A program made the position numbers and the translations under genes. From assembly GCA_036557365.1 (NCBI GenBank), contig DATBHR010000098.1, forward strand, positions 124,001 through 188,000: a DNA stretch of 64,000 nucleotides, read 5' to 3'. The DNA comes from DATKHR01 sp036557365. Lineage in GTDB: Bacteria > Acidobacteriota > Vicinamibacteria > Vicinamibacterales > CAVVIG01. Positions 1 through 12,139 of this stretch are shown in pieces; position 1 is the stretch's first letter; each line of letters opens with the position of its first letter. Under the pieces are notes generated by a model. The model made no database searches and was not told where the DNA came from. It saw only the letters and a list, made by a program, of their open reading frames with translations.

Positions 1-287
1 CGAACGTCAAGACGCCGACCATTTTCTTCGTCGGCGAAAAAGATCCCCGCGTCCCCATGCCGCAGTCGATCGAGATGTACCAGGCGCTCAAGAGCAACAA
101 GGTGCCGACGCATCTCTGGATCGCGCCCCGCGAGCCGCACGGCTGGACCGAGCTCCGACACAATCTGTTCAAGCTGAACGAGGAAATCGGCTGGTTCGAA
201 CAATACGCGACGAAGCGACCCTTCACGTGGGAGAAAGCCCCGGGCGACGGAAAGCAGGATGCGAAGACGACGAGCGATCAACCCTGA
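1..287 (+). CDS. S9 family peptidase, C-terminal fragment (5' end outside window)
   Basis: This is the last ~95 residues of a secreted dipeptidyl/acyl-aminoacyl peptidase of the prolyl oligopeptidase (S9) family, read in frame from base 3. Two thirds of the catalytic triad is visible: the Asp in GEKDPRVPMPQS and the His in PREPHGWTEL. The catalytic Ser lies upstream of the window. The segment aligns almost residue for residue with the C-terminus of the next gene, so the two are tandem paralogues. After the shared WEKAP/PEKAP ending it carries a short polar tail. Its stop lies 29 bp inside the next gene, which suggests translational coupling. The family assignment is secure; the substrate is unknown. 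Confidence 0.9.
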   Translation, partial: NVKTPTIFFVGEKDPRVPMPQSIEMYQALKSNKVPTHLWIAPREPHGWTELRHNLFKLNEEIGWFEQYATKRPFTWEKAPGDGKQDAKTTSDQP

Positions 288-2313
288 AACCGTTGCGCGC
301 CTCGCGCTCGGCATCGTCGGCGTCCTGATCGCGGTCGCGCCAACGCGCCCGATCGCGGCTCAGGGACCGAAGCCGATGTCGCTTGTTGATATCGCGGAAC
401 TCCCGCGCGCCCTGGATCCGCAGCTTTCTCCGGACGGACGCGTCGTCCTCTACAGCGTGAGCCACGCGGACTGGCAGCGGAATCGTCCGGTCTGGCAGTT
501 GTGGCGTCAGGATATCGGCGGCAGCGCACCCGTCCAGCTGACCTTCACGCCGAACGGCACCATTCCAATCGGAACCCGATGGTCGCCTGACGGCACCACG
601 ATTCTTTTTTCACGAGACGGTCAGCTTTCGCTGATGCCGGCGCGCGGCGGCGAAGCCCGGCAGCTGACGAAGCATGCGACCGGCGTCACGTCGCCCACGT
701 GGTCGCCTGACGGAAAAGTCGTCTACTTCGTGGCGGCCGACGCCACATCAAGCGACGAACGCGAGCGCAATCGCGTGCGCGACGATGTGTACGAGTACGG
801 CGAGGATTTCAAGCAGCGCCACCTCTGGAAGGTGACGGTCGCGACCGGAGCCGAGCAGACGCTCACGTCCGGAGACTACTCGGTCACGTCGTATCGCCTC
901 TCGCGCGACGGCCGGCATATCGCGTTCATCCACGCGCCGACGCCGCTTCCCGGCGACGAGGATCGTTCCGACGTCTGGACGATGGATGCGGATGGCCAGC
1001 ACGCCAAAGCGCTCACATCGGATGCGGTCGCGGAATACGACCCGGAGTTGTCGCCCGACAACCGCCAGGTCCTCTTTCTCGCCAACGCCAGCTCGAAGCT
1101 CGAGCCGTACTACAACCAGAACCTGTTCATCGTCTCGGCGGACGGCGACGGCGGGCCGCGCGCGCTCATCCCGGATTTTCCGTACGAATTCGATCGGGCG
1201 ACGTGGTCTCCGGATGGACGCTCCATCATCGCGGTGGTGAACATGGGTTACCACAGCGAGATGTTCTCGATCGACGCCGGGTCCGGAAAGCTCACGCAGT
1301 TGACCGATGGCCACCATTCCATTCCGTCCGCACCTGCACCCGCGTGGAATCTGGAGCCGTCGGCCGGTCGCCTGATCTATCTGCTCGACGAACCGTCGCG
1401 GTTCGGCGACATCTGGACGATGCCCATTTCAGGAGGCGCGCCGACTCGAGTCACCGGCATCTACGACACGCTGGAGAAGACGTATGCGCTGCCGAAACAG
1501 GAGCGCTTCGAGTGGAAGGGCGCGGACGGCGCGGCGGTCGACGGCGTCCTCTTCTATCCCTCCGACTATCACGCGGGAACGAAGTATCCGTTGATCGTCC
1601 AGATGCACGGCGGTCCGATGGAATCGGACAAGTTCGGCAGCGGCGCCGGCCTCATCATGAACTACTTCCCCGTGCTCACGGGCAAGGGTTATGTGGTCCT
1701 GCGGCCGAATTACAGGGGCAGCTCCGGCTACCTCAACGCGTTCTATCGCGACGTCATCGGTCACTACTTCAACAACATGCAGGGCGACATCCTCGCGGCC
1801 GTCGATGCCCTCATCGCGCGCGGGATCGCGGACCCCGATCGTCTCGTGTTGATGGGATGGAGTGCCGGCGGCCATCTGACGAACAAGCTCATTACGATGA
1901 CCGATCGGTTCAAGGCGGCATCGGCCGGCGCGAGCGCGGCCAATTTCATGTCGTTCTACGCGCAGACGGACGTGCGGTACACGCGGACGCCGTGGTTCGG
2001 CGCGACGCCGTGGCAGAAGAATGCGCCAACGGCGCTGTACTGGGACCAGTCGCCGCTCAAGGATGTCGCCCGTGTAAAGACGCCGACGATCTTCTTCGTC
2101 GGCGAGAACGATCCGCGCGTCCCGCTCCCGCAGTCGATCGAGATGTGGCGTGCGCTTCGAGCGAACGGCGTCCCGACGCGGCTCTATGTCGCGCCGCGGG
2201 AGAGCCACCAATGGGGCGAACTGCGACACCTTCTCGCAAAAGCCAACGCTGAGCTTGAGTGGTTCGAGCGCTACGCCCGCGGACGCGACTACACCCCGGA
2301 AAAAGCGCCGTGA
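259..2313 (+). CDS. S9 family peptidase (prolyl oligopeptidase type), secreted
   Basis: A 684-residue serine peptidase with an N-terminal signal peptide (hydrophobic stretch about residues 13-33, ending in PIAAQ). A TolB-like WD40 beta-propeller follows (about 45-420; repeated SPDGR/SPDGT blades), then an alpha/beta hydrolase domain (about 430-684). The nucleophile is Ser535 in GWSAGGH, with Asp618 in GENDPRVPLPQ and His650 in PRESHQW, so the triad is complete. Length and order match S9C-type acylaminoacyl/dipeptidyl peptidases, which cleave short peptides in the periplasm or outside the cell. The start overlaps the upstream paralogue by 29 bp; the signal peptide supports this ATG. The exact peptide specificity cannot be told from sequence. 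Confidence 0.93.
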   Translation: MRRRRAINPETVARLALGIVGVLIAVAPTRPIAAQGPKPMSLVDIAELPRALDPQLSPDGRVVLYSVSHADWQRNRPVWQLWRQDIGGSAPVQLTFTPNGTIPIGTRWSPDGTTILFSRDGQLSLMPARGGEARQLTKHATGVTSPTWSPDGKVVYFVAADATSSDERERNRVRDDVYEYGEDFKQRHLWKVTVATGAEQTLTSGDYSVTSYRLSRDGRHIAFIHAPTPLPGDEDRSDVWTMDADGQHAKALTSDAVAEYDPELSPDNRQVLFLANASSKLEPYYNQNLFIVSADGDGGPRALIPDFPYEFDRATWSPDGRSIIAVVNMGYHSEMFSIDAGSGKLTQLTDGHHSIPSAPAPAWNLEPSAGRLIYLLDEPSRFGDIWTMPISGGAPTRVTGIYDTLEKTYALPKQERFEWKGADGAAVDGVLFYPSDYHAGTKYPLIVQMHGGPMESDKFGSGAGLIMNYFPVLTGKGYVVLRPNYRGSSGYLNAFYRDVIGHYFNNMQGDILAAVDALIARGIADPDRLVLMGWSAGGHLTNKLITMTDRFKAASAGASAANFMSFYAQTDVRYTRTPWFGATPWQKNAPTALYWDQSPLKDVARVKTPTIFFVGENDPRVPLPQSIEMWRALRANGVPTRLYVAPRESHQWGELRHLLAKANAELEWFERYARGRDYTPEKAP

Positions 2314-2343
2314 TGCGGCTTTTGGCGTTCTCCGCTGGCAATT

Positions 2344-2373
2344 TTGACAATACGTGAAAGTTTTCACAAAATA
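2344..2373 (+). promoter_or_regulatory. Candidate sigma-70 promoter with embedded inverted repeat, upstream of the ACIII operon
   Basis: A perfect TTGACA (-35) at 2344-2349 is followed after 17 bp by CAAAAT (-10-like, 4 of 6) at 2367-2372. The spacer contains the inverted repeat GTGAAA-GT-TTTCAC (2354-2367), placed where a repressor would block RNA polymerase. It lies 74 bp upstream of actA, in an AT-rich island within the 133-bp gap after the S9 peptidase. Boxes and repeat are read directly; promoter and operator function is inferred. Confidence 0.5.
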
Positions 2374-2446
2374 GAACGCCTCGGCACGCCCACGAAAAAC
2401 GGAGTAAGCTCGGAGCCTTCCGTCACGGTCGTAGTCGCGATACCCG

Positions 2447-3093
2447 ATGTCGCAGATTTTCCATCGCTCGGCCAACACGATTGCGCGGGTCAGCATCTTC
2501 GGCGCAGTGTTCTTCATCGCCGGCTCGCTCTACCTGTTCGATCAAGTGAATCGTTCGTCGTGGATCACCGAAGTCCACGTCGCGCGCGAACAGCCGATTC
2601 AGTTCAGTCACGAGCGGCACGTCGCCGGCAACGGCATCGACTGCCGCTACTGCCACACCTCGGTTGAAGACAGCGCCTTCGCGGGCATCCCGCCCACGAA
2701 GACGTGCATGAACTGTCACTCGCAGATCTTCGCGAACAGCCCGTTCCTCGAACCGGTGCGCGAGAGCTTCCGCACCGGTAAATCGATCGAGTGGACGCGC
2801 GTCCACGATTTGCCGGACTTCGTGTACTTCAACCACAGCATCCACGTGAACAAGGGCGTCGGCTGCACGACGTGTCACGGGCAGGTCGATCGCATGCCGC
2901 TCATGTGGCGCGAGCAGTCGCTCCAGATGGAGTGGTGTCTCGACTGTCATCGGCAGCCCGAACGTTACGTGCGGCCGCGCGAGGCGGTCTTCCGCGTGGA
3001 TTACGAGCCACCGTCCGATCAGGAAGCGCTGGGACGACGGCTGGTTGCCGAATATCAGATTCAGAAGCTCACGAGCTGCTCGACGTGTCATCG

Positions 3094-3097
<4 letters not shown>
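2447..3097 (+). CDS. actA: Alternative complex III subunit ActA, pentahaem cytochrome c
   Basis: A 216-residue membrane-anchored multihaem cytochrome c. One transmembrane segment lies near the N-terminus (about residues 14-31). Five CXXCH haem-c motifs follow: CRYCH, CMNCH, CTTCH, CLDCH and CSTCH, the last at the extreme C-terminus. Five haems plus a single N-terminal anchor is the signature of ActA of alternative complex III, the quinol:cytochrome c / quinol:oxidase reductase that replaces complex bc1. It heads the operon and overlaps actB by 4 bp (ATGA). It is expected to carry electrons from the iron-sulfur clusters of ActB towards the downstream cytochromes in the periplasm. Confidence 0.95.
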
Positions 3098-6104
<3,007 letters not shown>

Positions 6105-6105
<1 letters not shown>

Positions 6106-7511
6106 TGGCGGACCACGCAAACTCGATCGGCAACGGCGTGCCGGCGATGAAGACTGGCACGCCGCCTGTCATTGCGCCGGGACACACGTTCGCCAGCGTC
6201 ACCGACAAGATCAGCGCAATCGTCCTGAACCGGCGGACTCCGATCGGCTGGTGGCTGGGACTTGGCGTCGCCGGTTCGCTGGCCGCGCTGCTGATGGTCT
6301 CTCTGACCTATCTGGTGGTGAAGGGCATCGGCATCTGGGGCAACAACATCCCGGTCGGCTGGGCGTTCGACATCACCAACCTCGTGTGGTGGATCGGCAT
6401 CGGCCACGCGGGCACGCTCATCTCGGCGATTCTGCTGCTGCTGCGTCAGACGTGGCGGACGTCGATCAACCGCTTCGCCGAAGCGATGACGCTGTTCGCC
6501 GTCGCTTGCGCCGGCATCTTTCCGTTGTTCCACACGGGACGGCCATGGCTCGCGTACTGGCTGATTCCTTATCCGAACACGATGGGCGTCTGGCCGCAGT
6601 TCCGCAGCCCGCTCATGTGGGACGTCTTCGCCATCTCGACCTACGCGACTGTCTCGGCGTTGTTCTGGTTCATCGGCCTCATACCCGATTTCGCGACGCT
6701 TCGCGATCGCTCGCAGTCCCGCACGGGACGCGTGATCTACGGCGCGCTTGCGATGGGCTGGCGCGGATCGGCGCACCACTGGCATCGCTATGAGACCGCA
6801 TATCTGCTGCTCGCGGGCCTCGCGACGCCGCTCGTCGTGTCAGTTCACACGGTCATCAGCTTCGACTTCGCGATCGGGATCCTGCCCGGCTGGCACACGA
6901 CGATCTTTCCGCCGTACTTCGTCGCGGGCGCCATCTACTCCGGGTTCGCGATGGTCATCACGCTGGCAATCCCGATTCGCGCGGTCTACGGCCTCGAAGA
7001 CTTCATCACCCTTCGCCACCTGCAGAACATGGCCAAGGTGATGCTCGTCACCGGCCTGATCGTGGCGTACGGCTACGGAACGGAAGCCTTCATCGCGTGG
7101 TACAGCGCTGACAAGTACGAGATGTTCGTGCCGTTCAACCGCGTGACGGGCCCGTACTGGTGGACGTACTTCGCGCTCATCCTGTGCAACGTCCTCGTGC
7201 CGCAGATTCTGTGGTTCAAGCGCATTCGCACGAACGTGCCGATGCTCTTCGTGCTCTCGCTCGTCATCAATGTCGGCATGTGGCTCGAGCGGTTCGTCAT
7301 CATCGTCACCAGCCTGCACCGCGACTTCCTGCCGTCATCGTGGGGACGCTATAGCCCGTCGTTCTGGGATTGGTCCACGTTCATCGGAACGATCGGCCTG
7401 TTCGTCTTCCTGCTGTTCCTGTTCGTCCGCTTCCTGCCGATGATCTCGATTTTCGAGATGCGAACCATCCTGCCCGGCGCCAAAGTCGACGAAGACCTGG
7501 GAGCGACCTAG
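6105..7511 (+). CDS. actC: Alternative complex III subunit ActC, NrfD-like quinol-binding membrane protein
   Basis: A 468-residue polytopic membrane protein of the NrfD/PsrC family with roughly ten hydrophobic segments between residues 45 and 455. In ACIII this subunit binds menaquinol near the periplasmic side and passes electrons to the ActB clusters. Conserved-looking charged and His residues within membrane parts include the GIGHAGTLISA segment and HHWHRYE. The start ATG overlaps the actB stop by one base (TAATG), and actD follows with no gap. Size and order match the act operon exactly. Confidence 0.95.
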
Positions 7512-8060
7512 ATGGCGCATCACACAGCCTCGACGCCGATCTACGGGCTCCTCGCAGAATTCGAGGATCCGAACTCGCTCGTGTCGGCCGCGAACGAGGC
7601 CTACGAACACGGCTATCGGCGCATGGATGCCTACTCACCATTTCCGATCGAAGAGCTGCACGAAGCACTCGGCGAGGGCCACTCGCGCCTGCCGCTCATC
7701 GTGCTCATCGGCGGCATCGTGGGTTGCGTGGGAGGCTACGCGCTTCAGTACTGGACGTCCGCCGTCGCGTATCCGATGAACATCAGCGGCAAGCCGTTTC
7801 ACAGCTGGCCGGCGTTCATCCCGGTCACCTTCGAGTGCACGATTCTGGCAGCGGCGCTGTCCGCGGTCCTGGGCATGCTCGCACTGAACGGATTGCCGCA
7901 GCCGTACCACCCGGTCTTCGGCGTGCCGCGTTTCGCGCTCGCGAGCCGCAACCGGTTCTTCCTCTGCATCGAAGCCAAAGATCCGCTCTTCGACGTCGAG
8001 GAGACGCGCCGTTTTCTCGACACGCTTGGCCCGCGCGAGGTGACGACCGTTGCGGACTAG
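7512..8060 (+). CDS. actD: Alternative complex III subunit ActD (DUF3341)
   Basis: A 182-residue protein with two transmembrane helices (about residues 63-84 and 101-125) between soluble ends. It begins YGLLAEFEDP and includes GYRRMDAYSPFPIEEL, typical of the DUF3341 family, which is ActD of alternative complex III. It holds no cofactor and is thought to stabilise the membrane part of the complex. The ATG follows the actC stop directly, with GGGAG about 8 nt upstream. Confidence 0.93.
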   Translation: MAHHTASTPIYGLLAEFEDPNSLVSAANEAYEHGYRRMDAYSPFPIEELHEALGEGHSRLPLIVLIGGIVGCVGGYALQYWTSAVAYPMNISGKPFHSWPAFIPVTFECTILAAALSAVLGMLALNGLPQPYHPVFGVPRFALASRNRFFLCIEAKDPLFDVEETRRFLDTLGPREVTTVAD

Positions 8061-8622
8061 CGTTCTCGTCGCTCTTACGGTGCTCGTCAGTGCCGGCGCC
8101 GCATGTCGGCAGGACATGCACGATCAGCCGAAGTACGTGCCGCTTCGTCAGTCGGCATTCTTCGGCGACGAACGGTCCGCGCGGCCGCTGGTCGCCGGCA
8201 CGGTCGCCCGTGGTCACCTGCGCGAAGACGTGCTGCTGTATACCGGCAAGTTGAACGGAACGGACGCGACGATGTTTCCGTTCGCGGTGGACGCGACCGT
8301 CATGGCCCGCGGCCGCGAGCGATTCGACATCTACTGCTCGCCATGCCACGGCCGCACCGGTCAGGGCGACGGCATGGTCGTCCGGCGTGGATTCCGGCAC
8401 CCGCCGACGTTCCACCAGGATCGCCTGCGCGATGCGCCGGTCGGTCACTTGTTCGACGTCATCACCAATGGATTTGGCGCGATGCCTGACTACGCGTCGC
8501 AGATCCGCGCGGAAGATCGCTGGGCGATCATCGCGTACGTCCGCGCGCTCCAGCTGAGCGAGCACGCTGCCGTGACGGACGTGCCGGCCGCCGCCAGAAG
8601 CGGCCTGGAGCAATCGCGATGA
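8050..8622 (+). CDS. actE: Alternative complex III subunit ActE, monohaem cytochrome c
   Basis: A 190-residue exported monohaem cytochrome c. The N-terminus is a short hydrophobic signal ending in a Cys (GAAC near residue 18), possibly a lipoprotein anchor although the lipobox is weak. One haem motif is present (CSPCH, about residue 96), with a likely axial Met in GAMPDY. TTG at 8050 is the chosen start: a GAGGTG ribosome site lies 8 nt upstream inside actD, and the coding regions overlap by 11 bp. It is the ACIII subunit likely to contact the oxidase or a soluble carrier. It overlaps actF by 4 bp. Confidence 0.92.
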   Translation: MRTSVLVALTVLVSAGAACRQDMHDQPKYVPLRQSAFFGDERSARPLVAGTVARGHLREDVLLYTGKLNGTDATMFPFAVDATVMARGRERFDIYCSPCHGRTGQGDGMVVRRGFRHPPTFHQDRLRDAPVGHLFDVITNGFGAMPDYASQIRAEDRWAIIAYVRALQLSEHAAVTDVPAAARSGLEQSR

Positions 8623-9845
8623 CCCCGATTCAACAGACCGCCGACGCGGCGATCCCCGAGCTCGCGGGTCTGCAGCGGCGCTTCCTCGTGGTGTTTGCGG
8701 TCGCCGGCGCGATCTCGCTCGTCGGATTGCTGCTGAACCCGGCGCAGTTCCTCCAGTCGTACTTGATGGCCTACCTGTGGTGCCTCGGCGCGACGCTCGG
8801 CTGCCTGGCGCTCGGAATGGTGCATCAGTTGTCCGGCGGCGAATGGGGCGTCCTAATCCGCCGTCCGATCGGCGCGGCTTCGCGCGTGCTGCCGGTCATG
8901 ACGGTGATGTTCCTGCCAATCGCGATCGGCGTGTTCCGTCTCTACAGCTGGACGGATCCGGCGACCGTCGCGCGCGACGAGATCCTGCAGCACAAGCACC
9001 TCTACCTGAACGTACCGTTCTTCCTGGTGCGTGCGGCGATCTATTTCCTGGTGTGGAACGGCCTCGTGTTCTTCCTGAACCGCTGGTCGCTCGAGCAGGA
9101 CACGACGGCCGACGAGCGACTCGCCCGCCGCATGCAGAAACTGAGCGCGGGCGGCCTGCTCGCGTACGGACTCACCATCACGTTCGCGTCGTTCGACTGG
9201 CTCATGTCGCTCGACCCTCACTGGTACTCGACGATCTACGGCGTCATCGTGATGGGAGGACAGGGGCTGACCGCGCTCGCGGTGCTGACGCTCGTGCTCG
9301 TCTGGCTCAGTCAGCGCGCGCCGCTCAAAGGCATCGTGAAGCCGGCGCATTTTCACGATCTGGGCAACCTGATGCTCGCCTTCACGATGCTGTGGGCGTA
9401 CTTCTCGTTTTCCCAGTTCCTGATCATCTGGGCCGGCAACCTGCCGCACGAAATCGAGTGGTATCTGGATCGTTCGTTCACCAGCTGGCGAACGGTGGCG
9501 GCGGCGCTCGCGGTGTTCCACTTTGCGCTGCCGTTCGTGCTGCTGCTGTCGCGCCGCGTGAAGAAGCAGGCGGACGCGATTCGCCGCGTGGCCATCCTCA
9601 TCCTGGTCGCGCGGCTGATCGATCTGCTCTGGTTGATCGCTCCGGAATTTCATCACGACGGCCTGTATGTGAGCTGGCTGGACATCGTTCTGCCCATCGC
9701 GCTCGGAAGCGGCTGGCTGGCCGCGTTCCTGTGGCAGCTGCGCGGGCGAGCCATTCTGCCCGTTCACGATCCTCAATTCGACGAAACGCTCGGCCGCATC
9801 ATCGAACGTCAGGCACAGCGGCCGAACCCGAGGACGGCACACTGA
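8619..9845 (+). CDS. actF: Alternative complex III subunit ActF, NrfD-like membrane protein
   Basis: A 408-residue polytopic membrane protein with about ten hydrophobic segments, in the position of ActF, the second NrfD-like core subunit of ACIII. Recognisable family stretches include FASFDWLMSLDPHWYSTIYG and PHEIEWYLDR. In solved ACIII structures ActF is a structural homologue of ActC and may take part in proton movement. The start overlaps actE by 4 bp (ATGA), and the next gene follows after 3 bp. Confidence 0.94.
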   Translation: MTPIQQTADAAIPELAGLQRRFLVVFAVAGAISLVGLLLNPAQFLQSYLMAYLWCLGATLGCLALGMVHQLSGGEWGVLIRRPIGAASRVLPVMTVMFLPIAIGVFRLYSWTDPATVARDEILQHKHLYLNVPFFLVRAAIYFLVWNGLVFFLNRWSLEQDTTADERLARRMQKLSAGGLLAYGLTITFASFDWLMSLDPHWYSTIYGVIVMGGQGLTALAVLTLVLVWLSQRAPLKGIVKPAHFHDLGNLMLAFTMLWAYFSFSQFLIIWAGNLPHEIEWYLDRSFTSWRTVAAALAVFHFALPFVLLLSRRVKKQADAIRRVAILILVARLIDLLWLIAPEFHHDGLYVSWLDIVLPIALGSGWLAAFLWQLRGRAILPVHDPQFDETLGRIIERQAQRPNPRTAH

Positions 9846-9848
9846 GTC

Positions 9849-10259
9849 ATGGCTGATCAGCATCACCTCGCACACGCCGGCGTCGGCCAGCCGTCGCATC
9901 ACGAAGAGAGCGACGTCAACATTCGCGGCATCCTCACGTTCGCGGCGGGTCTCGTCGTTGCCCTCATCGTCATTTCCGGAATCGTGGGACTCCTGTTCCG
10001 CGCCCTGGACGTCCGCGAGGCACGGCAGCAGACGCCGCAGTTCCCGCTCGCCGGCACCGAAGAGCATCGTCTGCCGCCCGAGCCGCGGCTGCAGACGAAT
10101 CCGCGCGAGGACCTGCAGGAGCTTCGCGACGCCGAACAGCAGACGCTGACGACCTACGGCTGGGTCGATCGAAACGCCGGCGTCGTCCGCATTCCGATCG
10201 ACGAAGCCATGAAGCTGGCGATCCAGCGCGGTCTGCCCGCGCGCGGAGCAACGCGATGA
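9849..10259 (+). CDS. Small single-span membrane protein of the ACIII-oxidase operon, function unknown
   Basis: A 136-residue protein not assigned to a named family. It has a His-rich N-terminus (residues 1-20, with HHLAHAG and SHHEES), one transmembrane helix (about 27-50), then a Pro- and charge-rich linker. A compact C-terminal motif follows (TTYGWVDRNAGVVRIPIDEA, about residues 100-119). A tail reading YGWVD...VRIPIDEAMKLAIQRGLP is common in small proteins next to cytochrome oxidase genes, so a periplasmic assembly or structural role is plausible but inferred. It sits 3 bp after actF and overlaps the SCO gene by 4 bp, so it is certainly co-translated with the respiratory genes. Confidence 0.85.
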   Translation: MADQHHLAHAGVGQPSHHEESDVNIRGILTFAAGLVVALIVISGIVGLLFRALDVREARQQTPQFPLAGTEEHRLPPEPRLQTNPREDLQELRDAEQQTLTTYGWVDRNAGVVRIPIDEAMKLAIQRGLPARGATR

Positions 10260-11185
10260 TTCCGCGACTCTGGCGCGCGGTCGCTCGGATGGCCGCGGTC
10301 GCGATGGCCATCGGGTTCGCCGTGCCGGCGCACGCACAGAAGATGACCGGTTCGCCCGCAGCATCGGGTTATCGGCAGGAGCCCGGACAGCCGTCCGCGA
10401 CGATGCCCGCGGCGCTCCGCGAAATCGGCTTCGATCAGAACCTGGATCAGCACGTGCCGCTCGATACGCCGCTGCGAGACGAGCAGGGCCGGTCGGTCCA
10501 GCTCGGCGAGTACTTCGGCAAGCGTCCGGTGGTGCTCATCTTCGCCTACTACGAGTGCCCGATGCTCTGCACGCAGGTCATCAACGGTCTCGCGAGCGCG
10601 CTGAACGTGCTGTCGCTTCAACCCGGCCGCGACTTCGAGATCGTGACCGTGAGCTTCGATCCGCGCGACACGCCAGCGACCGCTGCGGCGAAGAAGGCGC
10701 ACTACATCGAGCGCTACACGCGAGCCGGCGCCGCCGACGCGTGGCATTTCCTGACGGGCGACGAAGCGTCGATCAAGCGGCTGACGAAGGCGGCGGGATT
10801 CCGGTACGTGTGGGACGCGCCGACGAATCAGTTCGCGCACCCGAGCGGCATCATCGTGCTCACGCCAGACGGCCGTCTCGCGCGCTATCTCTTCGGCATC
10901 GAATACGGCCCGCGCGATCTCCGGCTGGCAATCGTCGAGGCCTCGGACGGAAAGGTCGGCAGCCCCGCCGACGCCCTGCTGCTCTATTGCTATCACTACG
11001 ATCCGATGACGGGCCGCTACGGCCTGGTCATCATGCGCACGCTGCGGCTCGCTGGCATCGCGACCGTGCTTGCCCTCGGTGGGTTCATCTTCGTGATGCT
11101 TCGGCTCGAGCGGAAAGCCGCGGCGGCCCGCGCGCTGCGGGCGGCGCGGAGCATGCCCGTAAGCCTCGTGGCTCGTCGTTACTGA
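10256..11185 (+). CDS. SCO1/SenC family copper chaperone
   Basis: A 309-residue exported thioredoxin-fold protein that delivers copper to the CuA centre of the oxidase encoded next door. It has an N-terminal signal (about residues 8-27, ending PAHAQ). The copper ligands are Cys101 and Cys105 in ECPMLC and His195 in FAHPSG, all present. A second hydrophobic segment near the C-terminus (about 262-282) would anchor it, an addition seen in many SCO proteins linked to ACIII operons. The ATG overlaps the previous stop (ATGA), and coxB follows after one base. Confidence 0.93.
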   Translation: MIPRLWRAVARMAAVAMAIGFAVPAHAQKMTGSPAASGYRQEPGQPSATMPAALREIGFDQNLDQHVPLDTPLRDEQGRSVQLGEYFGKRPVVLIFAYYECPMLCTQVINGLASALNVLSLQPGRDFEIVTVSFDPRDTPATAAAKKAHYIERYTRAGAADAWHFLTGDEASIKRLTKAAGFRYVWDAPTNQFAHPSGIIVLTPDGRLARYLFGIEYGPRDLRLAIVEASDGKVGSPADALLLYCYHYDPMTGRYGLVIMRTLRLAGIATVLALGGFIFVMLRLERKAAAARALRAARSMPVSLVARRY

Positions 11186-11186
11186 T

Positions 11187-12137
11187 ATGTGGACCGGTAC
11201 TCCCCTGTTTCCTGACAGTGCGTCGACGATGGCGTCGCGCGTGGACGCGCTGTACTTCTTTCTGCTCGCCATCGCGGTGTTCTTCTCGCTGCTCATCGCC
11301 GGACTCATCGTCTTCTACGCGCTCAGGTACAAGCGACGTTCACCGGGAGAGGTCGGCGCCGCCATCCATGGCGGGCTCGTCCTCGAGCTGACGTGGACGA
11401 TCGTGCCGTTCTTCATCACGATGGTCATCTTCGTGTGGGGCGCGAGCGTCTTTTTCGCGATGGCGCGTCCACCGGACGAAACGCTCGACATCTACGCGGT
11501 CGGCAAGCAGTGGATGTGGAAGTTCCAGCACCTTGACGGTCAGCGTGAGATCAACGAGCTGCATGTGCCCGTCGGGCGCGCGGTGCGGATGATCATGACG
11601 TCCGAAGACGTCATCCACGATCTTTTCATCCCGGCGTTTCGGATCAAGGCCGACGTGCTTCCCGGACGCTACACGCACATCTGGTTCGAGCCGACGAAGC
11701 CGGGGCGCTATCACCTGTTCTGCGCCGAGTACTGCGGCACGAAGCACTCCGGGATGATCGGCGAGGTCGTCGTGATGGACGCGAACGACTACCAGACGTG
11801 GCTGAGCGGCGGCGCGCCGGAAGGGTCGCTCGCCGAGGGCGGCGCCAAGCTGTTCGCGAGCCTCGCGTGCAACACGTGTCATCGTCCGGACGCGCAGGGA
11901 CGCGGCCCCGTTCTCGAAGGACTTTTCGGCAAGACGGTCAAGCTTCAGAGCGGCGAAACGGTGACGGTGGACGAAGCCTACGTCCGCGAGTCGATCCTCA
12001 ACCCGACCGCGAAGGTGACGGCCGGATATCAGCCGATCATGCCGACGTTCCAGGGCCTGGTCACCGAAGAACAGCTGCTCGAGCTGATCGAGTACGTGAA
12101 GTCGCTGCAGGCGCTGCCGCAGGTGCAAACAAGGTAA
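11187..12137 (+). CDS. coxB: Cytochrome c oxidase subunit II with fused cytochrome c (caa3 type)
   Basis: A 316-residue oxidase subunit II. Two transmembrane helices (about residues 16-38 and 62-84) are followed by a cupredoxin domain with a complete CuA site: Cys179, Glu181, Cys183, His187 and Met190 in CAEYCGTKHSGM. A further His is supplied by VIHDLFIPAF. After a short linker comes a fused cytochrome c domain with CNTCH (Cys228-His232) and an axial Met in IMPTF. Fusion of CuA and cytochrome c defines a caa3 oxidase. The CuA domain receives electrons and passes them to subunit I. Confidence 0.95.
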   Translation: MWTGTPLFPDSASTMASRVDALYFFLLAIAVFFSLLIAGLIVFYALRYKRRSPGEVGAAIHGGLVLELTWTIVPFFITMVIFVWGASVFFAMARPPDETLDIYAVGKQWMWKFQHLDGQREINELHVPVGRAVRMIMTSEDVIHDLFIPAFRIKADVLPGRYTHIWFEPTKPGRYHLFCAEYCGTKHSGMIGEVVVMDANDYQTWLSGGAPEGSLAEGGAKLFASLACNTCHRPDAQGRGPVLEGLFGKTVKLQSGETVTVDEAYVRESILNPTAKVTAGYQPIMPTFQGLVTEEQLLELIEYVKSLQALPQVQTR

Positions 12138-12139
12138 TC

